IMG/VR virus record: IMGVR_UViG_3300027749_000498
Coordinates: 1-22,726 of that record
Strand: one strand, 5' to 3'
Origin: a virus
DNA: 22,726 nucleotides
In this document: positions 6,796 through 12,057 of the stretch, piece after piece
How positions within the stretch are numbered: the stretch's first letter is position 1
How the letters are laid out: each line of letters starts with the position of its first letter
Notes under the pieces: model-generated
What the model saw: only the letters and a program-made list of their open reading frames with translations
Database searches by the model: none
What the model was told of the DNA's origin: nothing
Made by a program: the position numbers and the translations under genes

Positions 6796-7226
6796 AAGGA
6801 CTCCTTGGCTTTGGTCCATGCTTTGATATCGGTCGCGGCTGCGGCAAACGGATTGGACAACCGATCCCCCGCCTCCGTGAGCCGCTTGACCTTGGCCTCA
6901 AGCTCGGACACTCTTTGCGACCACTCCTCGGTGGCCTTTTCAACTCCACGCCGCTCGCCTGATGCCATTAGTGAGTGAAGCGTTTTGTTCGTTTCATCAA
7001 GCTCGGACACGCGGTCGCGGAGGGTGCTCAATTCCTTTCGTTCGCAATGCGTGCTTCGTGATATTTCCGGTTTTTGCTCGGCGTGAAGCGTCGTCCAGCA
7101 TTTGAAAACAACCCAACGACTGGAACGATTCTCAACATCATCTTCACAAAACGGGCACTTGTCCAACCCAGCTAAAAGCTCGGCGGTGATGATGGTGTCG
7201 GGATTCATTAAGAGTTTGTCTGTCAT
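6792..7226 (-). CDS. Zinc-motif plus coiled-coil phage protein
   Basis: A 144-residue protein. CPFC (residues 24-27) with later Cys/His residues (KCW, HAEQ, STHCE) suggests a small zinc site resembling those at the head of short phage CPFC proteins such as Lar-like anti-restriction proteins, though the rest does not clearly match. From about residue 65 a long coiled coil follows (ELSTLRDRVSELDETNKTL and EEWSQRVSELEAKVKRL). It ends TEAGDRL...WTKAKESL, which resembles the end of the 86-residue protein at 4752-5012. Function is unknown. Its stop overlaps the next gene; its start is 12 bases after the Gly/Tyr repeat gene, and overlaps the stop of an alternative Thr/Val frame through the repeat. 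Confidence 0.72.
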   Translation of the reverse strand: MTDKLLMNPDTIITAELLAGLDKCPFCEDDVENRSSRWVVFKCWTTLHAEQKPEISRSTHCERKELSTLRDRVSELDETNKTLHSLMASGERRGVEKATEEWSQRVSELEAKVKRLTEAGDRLSNPFAAAATDIKAWTKAKESL

Positions 7227-7238
7227 TTTGTGTGTTGT

Positions 7239-7481
7239 TTAAGCTGATAGTTTTGACCCGCCACCGTAACCGTAACCGTAACCGCCACCGTAACCGTAAC
7301 CGTAACCGGCACCGTTACCGTTACCGTAACCGTCGCCGTAACCGGACCCGTAATTGTAACCGTAACCGTAACCGTAACCGTCACCGGACCCGCCACCGGA
7401 CCCTCCACCGTAACCGGACCCGTAACCGTAATCGGACCCGTAACCGTAACCGTCAAATGTTGTTACCAGCCTTTGTTGCAT
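7239..7481 (-). CDS. Gly/Tyr-rich low-complexity repeat protein
   Basis: An 80-residue protein with a short start (MQQRLVTTFD) followed by about 60 residues in which Gly alternates with Tyr, Ser, Asp, Asn or Gly (GYGYGSDYGYGSGYGGGS...), ending GGSKLSA. The repeat is also open in other frames. This frame is preferred because Gly codons vary mostly at the third base (GGT, GGG, GGC, GGA) while the first two stay GG. The same changes in the Thr/Val frame would swap Val for Gly. Similar GY-rich small proteins occur in environmental phages with no known role; self-association or phase separation is a guess. The start lies inside the end of the preceding gene by 19 bases and has no clear ribosome site. 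Confidence 0.55.
   Translation of the reverse strand: MQQRLVTTFDGYGYGSDYGYGSGYGGGSGGGSGDGYGYGYGYNYGSGYGDGYGNGNGAGYGYGYGGGYGYGYGGGSKLSA
7258..7455. repeat. Degenerate (CCGTAA)n hexanucleotide repeat
   Basis: About 200 bases built from the hexamer CCGTAA (TTACGG on the minus strand), with interspersed variants such as CCGGACCCG, CCGCCA and CCGTTA. Because the period is a multiple of three, five of the six frames stay open across it; only the plus frame reading CCG TAA is blocked. It encodes the Gly/Tyr-rich protein on the minus strand. Copy number is likely to vary between related phages by slippage. Confidence 0.9.
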
Positions 7482-7774
7482 TGGATAAAAGAGATTACAG
7501 ACTTCATTGGGACCAAAACAGTTCCAGTTTCATCGCATGTTGTTGTCGGAAGCGGACCATTTACCAGCTCACCAATACCATTTTTAGTTCCCCAAATTCG
7601 AATGCACTTTGCATCGTTAATTTGACAAAAATCTCCATCAACCTTGGTTTTACCGGCAAACACAAAACCTCGATCAACGATCACAATTTGAATTCCAAGA
7701 TCTCGCTGAGCCGATTGTGTCGGCTGTATTTTTCCAGAGATAAGCGACACCAATTCTGACAGTTCAATGTTCAT
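7463..7774 (-). CDS. DUF6948-like phage protein
   Basis: A 103-residue protein. The core VIVDRGFVFAGKTKVDGDF, then KCIRIWGTKNGIGELVNGP and a C-terminal VLVPMKSVISFIQ ending in Trp, follows the pattern I know for the DUF6948 family of small phage proteins (strand, RxWGTxxGxGELxxxGP, TxxxxxGTVxVPxxxVI). The assignment is from memory of the family pattern and is moderate. It is probably a compact beta-barrel of unknown function. Its ATG overlaps the upstream zinc-knuckle gene by ATGA, which supports the start. Confidence 0.7.
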   Translation of the reverse strand: MNIELSELVSLISGKIQPTQSAQRDLGIQIVIVDRGFVFAGKTKVDGDFCQINDAKCIRIWGTKNGIGELVNGPLPTTTCDETGTVLVPMKSVISFIQCNKGW

Positions 7775-7890
7775 TGTTTTACTTTATTTTTTTGTTGTTT
7801 CGGAATCGGAAGAGAGCACACCAGTCCTCCCCGTTTGGTGCGAAGCAAGCGTTGACCGCAAACGGGGCATCTTGGATTGGGTTTTTTCAT
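7771..7890 (-). CDS. Tiny zinc-knuckle protein (39 aa)
   Basis: A 39-residue basic protein (MKKPNPRCPVCGQRLLRTKR...) with CPVC at residues 8-11 and a later Cys in LVCSLP. It looks like half of a zinc ribbon or a nucleic-acid-binding knuckle. The frame extends upstream to a TTG at 7953, but the ATG at 7890 is the natural start. Its stop overlaps the next start as ATGA. Function is unknown. Confidence 0.6.
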   Translation of the reverse strand: MKKPNPRCPVCGQRLLRTKRGGLVCSLPIPKQQKNKVKQ

Positions 7891-7983
7891 CTGTTGGAAA
7901 GTGAATCCCGTTTTTATGCGGTTACGGGAAAGGGTGCATAAATGACCAGCCAATCTAGCCGCCGCAATTACCCTGAAATCAAA

Positions 7984-9921
7984 TCAGACCGCCAAAACTG
8001 GAGCCATGAGATCTGAATCGTTCAATGATTGCAAGTTTTTTAGCTTTTTTTCTAACGCATTGGCCACTTGAGCCTCAATTGTGCCGTCGGCGTACAGGAT
8101 TTTCTGGATGGAATTCTTTCCACCGGCCCTGTGAACACGGCCCAAAGTCTGAACAAGCTCGATTGCTGAGTAACTTGGAGAAACCAGAGCCAGTCTTGGC
8201 CGATCTTTGATGCAATGAAGGCTAACACCGACTCCACCTGCTTGAATATTGCACAGGATCAACGCAGAACGGTCAGCTTGGAACTCTTCAATGGCCTGCT
8301 GACGCTCAAACGGTGTCTGACCACCTTCAATTCTTCCGATACAACTCACGGTGGCCTTAAGAGCGTCGTTTAGTGCCTGGATTGTCTCCCTGAAACAACA
8401 AAAAACAGCGACTGACATGCCCTGTTCGACTGCGTCTTCCACCATTTCCACGATTGCAGGGATTTTGGCTGCTTCCGATAGCTGTCTAGCCCTCAAAAGA
8501 GCCACCAATGGGCTGTCAGCGTCGGTTTTTTGCTTCTCGTTGACTCGTTTGATGACTTCTTGAGCCTCTTTGTATGCCTGGTTGATTTCCTTGGTCGCTT
8601 TCAGGCCGACCGGAATGAGTTTGGTCTCGATATGGGTCTCAGGAAATGCGCTTCCCAGCTCTTTGACCCTGATTCTAGTGCCTTTTGAGCGGAAGATCTC
8701 TCTGGAAATCTGGGCTAGGTTGTCTTGGTTGCCTCGGAATTCTAATCCTCCGAACCGACCTTCCTTGCAACCGTGATTTTTGGACCATTGCCAGTGTTCT
8801 GAGGGGTTTCTGAACAGCCCAAGGGCAAAACCGATAGCTTTCATCTCAACCGGGCTTGTCGCTGCCGTCGCTGACAACAACAGGAGTGGGATGTTTGCTC
8901 GTTTTGCTTCAATCAGCAGCTTGGAATTCTGACTAGACGATCCTTTGCAACGGTGTACTTCGTCAAAAACCAGCAACGTGCCGTCTTGGATTGTCCAGAT
9001 CCATTGCTTTTTACCTCGGGAATCAGTGATCCACCTTCCCCACTGAGTTGTACCACGTCGCACTAGTTCATAATTGATACAGTCTAGCCTAATTCCAAAG
9101 TGAGCCGCTGCCTTTCTCCAGGATGGAATCACAGCCAGTGGACAAATCACTAGAGCCGGAATTACAAGTATATGGATGGCTTTGCAAGCCTTGTACGTTT
9201 TGCCAGTTCCGACTTCAGAAGCGTCCAGGCAGACCTTGTGACGACGAATTGATCCAACGATACGGCTAGTGGACAGCGTTTGCCATGGGAGCAATCCGTT
9301 TGAATCAATTTCAGGGTCCGAAACGCCATTGGAATCGGTTTGAACTGGCTTTATGGAATCTGCTGGCTTCAACGGAGTCCAACGATTGGCGATCCAGCGA
9401 CAGGTCGTTAAACTCTTTCCGACTGTGATTCCAGCTTCAGCCAACTTTGCTTTGTGGGACTTGTAAACTGACCAAAAAGGATGTCCATCAGGAACTGGAG
9501 CGACTTCCAAGGATTTAGGACCGCTATGGGTTTCGACTCGCTTTGGCGCAGCCCATTCTAGACCAAGATTCGGGTCATTTTGGACTTTGGCAGCTTCCTG
9601 CTCCCTCAACTGTCGCTCCAAAATGTCTCCCTGGGGGTCGTTGTAGTGAGGGATTTCCAGATCCTTGAGCTGTGTGAGCCGATACCTGGAGCAGTATTCC
9701 CACGATTTTAGGACTTGAGCAGAACCCCAAGTTCCGATTGACCGACACAGGTCCTGGCCGATTGCTTGGTGAACCTTACTCCAGCCGACACCGTTTAGGG
9801 TCTGCGCTTGGTCAGGATTGGACTCGGTCAAACGTCGGACTCCCGTTTCTAGCCGAGGAAGCAGGTCGTTAGCGTTCATCGTTGTCTTGTTGGTCTGTGG
9901 GTTGGTGGCATTCTTCAACAT
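7984..9921 (-). CDS. SNF2-type SF2 helicase/ATPase
   Basis: A 645-residue SNF2/RapA-like motor. An N-terminal region of about 220 residues without a recognised domain is followed by motif I DASEVGTGKTY (233-243), PLAVIPSW (261-268, motif Ia area), DEVH (320-323), SATA (350-353) and a second lobe with AGGVGVSLHC (motif V) and QTLGRVHRAGG (motif VI with the arginine finger). These ATPases translocate on double-stranded DNA and remodel DNA or displace bound proteins, and are common in phage replication modules. An ATG at 9921 with a GAGGTG site five bases upstream is taken as the start; the ATG at 9879 would shorten the overlap with the upstream gene from 53 to 11 bases. Confidence 0.9.
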   Translation of the reverse strand: MLKNATNPQTNKTTMNANDLLPRLETGVRRLTESNPDQAQTLNGVGWSKVHQAIGQDLCRSIGTWGSAQVLKSWEYCSRYRLTQLKDLEIPHYNDPQGDILERQLREQEAAKVQNDPNLGLEWAAPKRVETHSGPKSLEVAPVPDGHPFWSVYKSHKAKLAEAGITVGKSLTTCRWIANRWTPLKPADSIKPVQTDSNGVSDPEIDSNGLLPWQTLSTSRIVGSIRRHKVCLDASEVGTGKTYKACKAIHILVIPALVICPLAVIPSWRKAAAHFGIRLDCINYELVRRGTTQWGRWITDSRGKKQWIWTIQDGTLLVFDEVHRCKGSSSQNSKLLIEAKRANIPLLLLSATAATSPVEMKAIGFALGLFRNPSEHWQWSKNHGCKEGRFGGLEFRGNQDNLAQISREIFRSKGTRIRVKELGSAFPETHIETKLIPVGLKATKEINQAYKEAQEVIKRVNEKQKTDADSPLVALLRARQLSEAAKIPAIVEMVEDAVEQGMSVAVFCCFRETIQALNDALKATVSCIGRIEGGQTPFERQQAIEEFQADRSALILCNIQAGGVGVSLHCIKDRPRLALVSPSYSAIELVQTLGRVHRAGGKNSIQKILYADGTIEAQVANALEKKLKNLQSLNDSDLMAPVLAV

Positions 9922-10063
9922 GCTCGCACCTCACGCAAAATGGGCTCCACTTGTTGGCAGTGGCATAGGTAAACTCATGGCAAGGTGGGCGGCAATCTTC
10001 GATTGTTAGCTGATAGAACGAATCTAGGTCGCAGACACAGGGTGATTTTTTGGGTGATTTCAT
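9869..10063 (-). CDS. Small Cys-rich protein
   Basis: A 64-residue protein with CVC (residues 9-11), a Cys-x3-Cys-His set (CRPPCH), then CVRC (43-46) and CHQ, enough ligands for one or two zinc sites. It begins MKSPKKSPCVCDLDSFYQ and ends in an acidic, Gln-rich tail. Its ATG overlaps the stop of the lysozyme-like gene (ATGA), and it overlaps the start of the SNF2 helicase. No family is recognised; a DNA-binding or partner protein for the helicase is only a guess from position. Confidence 0.62.
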   Translation of the reverse strand: MKSPKKSPCVCDLDSFYQLTIEDCRPPCHEFTYATANKWSPFCVRCEHVEECHQPTDQQDNDER

Positions 10064-10392
10064 TTGAGCAATAGGGTGATGTTTCTACGCCAATTCCGAT
10101 TTCCAACAGGATCTGCTGATGTTGGGCAGTACCTATCAGCCAGGTAGATGAGGAATAAACTAGGCTTGCCAGATTTTAGCCAGCGGCTGTGGGTGTTTTG
10201 GATCGTGTTCAGGCAGACCTTTCGAGGATTGGAAGTCTGGACGCTGAGGATTCCGTAGGGGTGGCGCGTTTTGTGACCGCCTTCAACCTTGAATATGGCA
10301 TCGGCAATTCGATTTGCTTCAGAGGCTGGCAATGCAGCTTGAATGCAGCGGACGGAGGCGAACAAGGCTAGGGAGAGCAAGATGGGTTTCAT
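10060..10392 (-). CDS. Exported lysozyme/transglycosylase-like protein
   Basis: A 110-residue protein with a signal peptide (MKPILLSLALFASVRCIQA, cleavage expected near residue 19-20). The mature part has IADAIFKVEGGHKTRHPYGI, where Glu in KVEGG sits where the catalytic Glu lies in lysozyme-like folds. NTIQNTHSRW, FLIYLADRYCP and a closing NRNWRRNI helix follow. The pattern resembles a group of small phage proteins with a lysozyme-like layout, so it may cut peptidoglycan from the periplasm after Sec export. The activity is inferred, and there is only one obvious acid. It is oddly placed in the early operon, about 12 kb from the holin-like genes. Its stop overlaps the Cys-rich gene. Confidence 0.62.
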   Translation of the reverse strand: MKPILLSLALFASVRCIQAALPASEANRIADAIFKVEGGHKTRHPYGILSVQTSNPRKVCLNTIQNTHSRWLKSGKPSLFLIYLADRYCPTSADPVGNRNWRRNITLLLK

Positions 10393-10414
10393 GGGGCATC
10401 TTTCGATTTAATGC

Positions 10415-10768
10415 TCAAAACGAGCGGACGAGTTCGCGAGCCGCGTCAATCAGGTCAGCGAGCGACCGGAGCTCGTCTTCCTTGCCTCCATCGACATAGC
10501 TATCCACTTCCTCTCCGAGGAAAACGCGCTCCAGCCGGATCAGCACGTCGAGGTCAACTTCGCCAACCCCATAGGCCGCGAGGCTGGACAGCTCTGAGGC
10601 GAGGTCATCGTCTCCGATTATCCCGGTCGCGACCTCGTCGCAGTCTTCAGCGCTCTCGATAGAGTCTACTGCCGACTGGGACCAGAGGCATCTGATGCTG
10701 CCATGGTCGATGGTCTCGCGGCTAGCCACCAGATCGGCTACACAGGTGATGAGTGCTTTGATTTTCAT
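10415..10768 (-). CDS. Acidic phage protein, unknown (117 aa)
   Basis: A strongly acidic 117-residue protein starting MKIKALITCVADLVASRETI, with DDDLASEL, GEVDLDVLIRLERV and a C-terminal helix ending ARELVRSF. No domain is recognised. The open frame continues 70 codons upstream, over the end of the previous gene, so the ATG at 10768 is preferred. An AGGAGAG sequence lies about 22 bases before it, too far for a classical ribosome site. Small acidic early proteins are often host-takeover or DNA-mimic proteins, but nothing specific supports that here. Confidence 0.68.
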   Translation of the reverse strand: MKIKALITCVADLVASRETIDHGSIRCLWSQSAVDSIESAEDCDEVATGIIGDDDLASELSSLAAYGVGEVDLDVLIRLERVFLGEEVDSYVDGGKEDELRSLADLIDAARELVRSF

Positions 10769-10826
10769 AGTGTGTTGGTTGGTTTTTTCTCTCCTGAATT
10801 CGCCCCCTCCGAAAAGGGAGCGCGGT

Positions 10827-11174
10827 TCAAGGGAGGGAACTCGTCGCATCATTGAACCCCGGCTCAATACCGTCATCATCAGGCCCGAAGTAAGTCTCTC
10901 CTCGGAAGTAGTCGCACACATTGCGACCCGCTGCATCGACATAGTTGCCTCGCCTGTCACGCCACCCCGACGGCACAACCTCTACATACACCAGACCGGG
11001 ATCCTCACGCACGATCTGGCGGGCCAAGCCCAAGTGGATCTGCCCACCCTCGTCGAGAGGGTGGGCGTAACAACGAATCTGCAAGCTCTCTCGATCGGAA
11101 AGCCGAATGGCGTCGTGACCGGTGATGATGTAGATGAGGGAGGACATGGGAGTAGTGGAGGTGGTGGAGGTCAT
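10827..11174 (-). CDS. Phage protein, unknown (115 aa)
   Basis: A 115-residue protein with a core of ITGHDAIRLSDRESLQIRCY, then GLVYVEVVPSGWRDRRGNYV and an acidic end (YFGPDDDGIEPGFNDATSS). It has alternating strands and turns and is probably a small beta-rich cytoplasmic protein. No family is recognised. Two starts are possible: 11174 (used here; ATGA overlap with the 70-codon frame at 11171-11383) and 11147 (MSSLIYIIT), where the conserved-looking sequence begins. Neither has a clear Shine-Dalgarno site. Confidence 0.62.
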   Translation of the reverse strand: MTSTTSTTPMSSLIYIITGHDAIRLSDRESLQIRCYAHPLDEGGQIHLGLARQIVREDPGLVYVEVVPSGWRDRRGNYVDAAGRNVCDYFRGETYFGPDDDGIEPGFNDATSSLP

Positions 11175-11383
11175 GGTGTTAGGGGGGAATGGGGAGTTAC
11201 AGGAAGAGGAAGAGGAAGAAACACACTGCGGCGATAAGGCAAAGGGCAATTGTGCCGAGGAGGTCGAGGAAGTAAGTGGCGGGCAAATACTTGGTTTGAA
11301 TGGCTTGCATGGTCTGGATTTGGGTTAGAGGTTTCGCTTTCGACAGGGACAATTTGCCATGCCTGCCCGCGAGAGTCTAGCAT
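11171..11383 (-). CDS. Alternative 70-codon frame at the operon head
   Basis: This frame (MLDSRGQAWQIVPVESETSN...) covers the 37-residue membrane frame in another phase. In favour: its stop overlaps the next ATG (11174) as ATGA, the usual junction in this operon, and its first 30 residues look ordinary. Against: the second half is Pro/Leu/His-rich (LPLPLPVTPHSPLTP), as expected from out-of-frame reading of a hydrophobic segment. It is kept as an alternative; at most one of the two is likely to be the main product. Confidence 0.35.
   Translation of the reverse strand: MLDSRGQAWQIVPVESETSNPNPDHASHSNQVFARHLLPRPPRHNCPLPYRRSVFLPLPLPVTPHSPLTP
11197..11310 (-). CDS. Possible 37-aa membrane protein at the operon head
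   Basis: A short frame MQAIQTKYLPATYFLDLLGT followed by an unbroken hydrophobic stretch (IALCLIAAVCFFLFLFL) to the stop, so a single membrane anchor with the C-terminus in the membrane. The opening TKYLPAT resembles the start of some other small phage proteins. It competes with an overlapping 70-codon frame in the same stretch. Only one, or both, may be used. No ribosome site is visible. Confidence 0.45.
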   Translation of the reverse strand: MQAIQTKYLPATYFLDLLGTIALCLIAAVCFFLFLFL

Positions 11384-11389
11384 TTTTTA
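11378..11389 (+). repeat. 12-bp direct repeat, left copy
   Basis: TAGCATTTTTTA occurs here and again, exact and in the same orientation, at 12018-12029. The two copies mark almost exactly the two ends of the gene-poor divergent region. This copy lies at the start of the leftward genes and, read leftward, covers the ATG of the 70-codon frame. Confidence 0.85.
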
Positions 11390-11580
11390 TCAATCAGTGG
11401 AGACACAGCAGGTAACTTGCTGTTAATAAACCAGTTACGGGAGAAAGATTTTTTGTGCGCGGGGAGAAACTGGTGAGGGACTTCCAGTCAATCCTCCTGG
11501 GTGTTGCGAGCAGGCACGCGAGACTGGATGAAGATTGTTTGAAGAAAGGTCTTGCTTTTTTGGAGTTCATTGGCTTAAAA

Positions 11581-11597
11581 TCCGCGCACAGCGCGGA
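11581..11597. repeat. Short perfect hairpin TCCGCGC-ACA-GCGCGGA
   Basis: A 7-bp perfect GC-rich stem with a 3-base loop in the divergent region. No T-run follows on either strand, so it is not an intrinsic terminator. It may be a protein site or an RNA stem in a leader. Confidence 0.6.
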
Positions 11598-11838
11598 ACT
11601 GCTAGTGGCACGGCCAGTGGCACGTTAGCCCGTGGGCGTAAGCAGTGGAAGTCAACTCGTTTTACAAAAGGCCGCCCCAAAGCGAGCCGAGTCAGTAAAA
11701 AAGAGAGATATTATCTAGCCCCTGTGGGTCCACCGGGGAACAAAGGTGGATTGTGTTTACAGCCAACGACTTGCTACGCTTGTTTCCGAGTCGCTACGCT
11801 CCTTGGGACAGGCGTCCCCCCAGGCTCACTGCGTTCGC

Positions 11839-11855
11839 GGGAGATGTTATCTCCC
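11839..11855. repeat. Short perfect hairpin GGGAGAT-GTT-ATCTCCC
   Basis: A 7-bp perfect stem with a 3-base loop, flanked by GC-rich sequence that could extend the stem with slippage (GCGGGAGAT against ATCTCCCCCCGC). No terminator-like T-tract follows. It is one of several structured elements in the gene-poor region. Confidence 0.6.
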
Positions 11856-11970
11856 CCCGCACGGGCTAAGGCCCTGCCGAATCGCTTTTTTGGGAGGCGA
11901 TCGGCTGCTGCGCGTGCGGGCAATGGGGCTAGAGCACAAGTCAGCGCACGTTGGTGTTCCACCATGTTGT

Positions 11971-12006
11971 CACTAGTTGCTAGTTACTAGTGGGCGCGAA
12001 ACTAGT
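11971..12006. repeat. ACTAGT cluster, operator-like
   Basis: CACTAGT (11971-11977) and ACTAGTG (11986-11992) form an inverted repeat around GCTAGTT-like sequence, and a third ACTAGT follows at 12001-12006. The spacing of about 15 bases between copies and the position just upstream of the first late gene suggest a regulator-binding site or iterons. No binding protein can be named. Confidence 0.5.
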
Positions 12007-12008
12007 AG

Positions 12009-12037
12009 TTGTAGAATTAGCATTTTTTACTTGTAAT
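12009..12037 (+). promoter_or_regulatory. Weak sigma70-like promoter candidate for the late operon
   Basis: TTGTAG (12009-12014) and TGTAAT (12032-12037) are separated by 17 bases, matching 3 of 6 and 5 of 6 consensus bases. Transcription would begin around 12044, just before the first late gene. The match is modest and the late promoter may instead use a phage activator or another sigma factor. Confidence 0.25.
12018..12029 (+). repeat. 12-bp direct repeat, right copy
   Basis: This is the second exact copy of TAGCATTTTTTA, 640 bases from the first, between the ACTAGT cluster and the first late gene. It lies inside the spacer of the candidate promoter at 12009-12037. Confidence 0.85.
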
Positions 12038-12057
12038 TTCAGGCGAAACCAGAGTGA

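Larger units (their letters stand above)
11384..12057. other. Gene-poor divergent region between early and late operons
   Basis: About 670 bases with no convincing gene on either strand. The plus-strand open frame at 11535-11990 is compositionally unlike a protein. The region holds an ACCAGTT/AACTGGT inverted repeat (11430-11436 and 11468-11474), a 9-base direct repeat AGTGGCACG (11604-11612, 11616-11624), two short perfect hairpins, an ACTAGT cluster and paired GCTACGCT motifs near 11774 and 11793. It must contain the promoters of both arms and could also hold a replication origin or packaging-related signals. None of these functions is shown directly. Confidence 0.7.

Noticed and set aside
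6659-6949. Upstream extension of the PP-loop protein by 97 codons
   Set aside because: It is Arg/Pro/Ser low complexity, overlaps a coupled small membrane gene, and the ATG at 6658 has a G-rich ribosome site and an ATGA overlap.
7232-7759. A 175-codon plus-strand Arg/Asn-rich frame across the hexanucleotide repeat
   Set aside because: The openness is a trivial effect of the period-6 repeat, and beyond it the frame lies antisense to a convincing minus-strand gene.
11955-11962. TGTTCCAC as a second parS site
   Set aside because: It is only an 8-base half-site without the second arm. About one such match is expected by chance in a window of this size.
11535-11990. A 151-codon plus-strand open frame in the divergent region
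   Set aside because: Composition is unlike a protein (Arg/Ala/Gly/Cys-rich patches), no domain or ribosome site, and it runs through hairpins and direct repeats. More likely non-coding.
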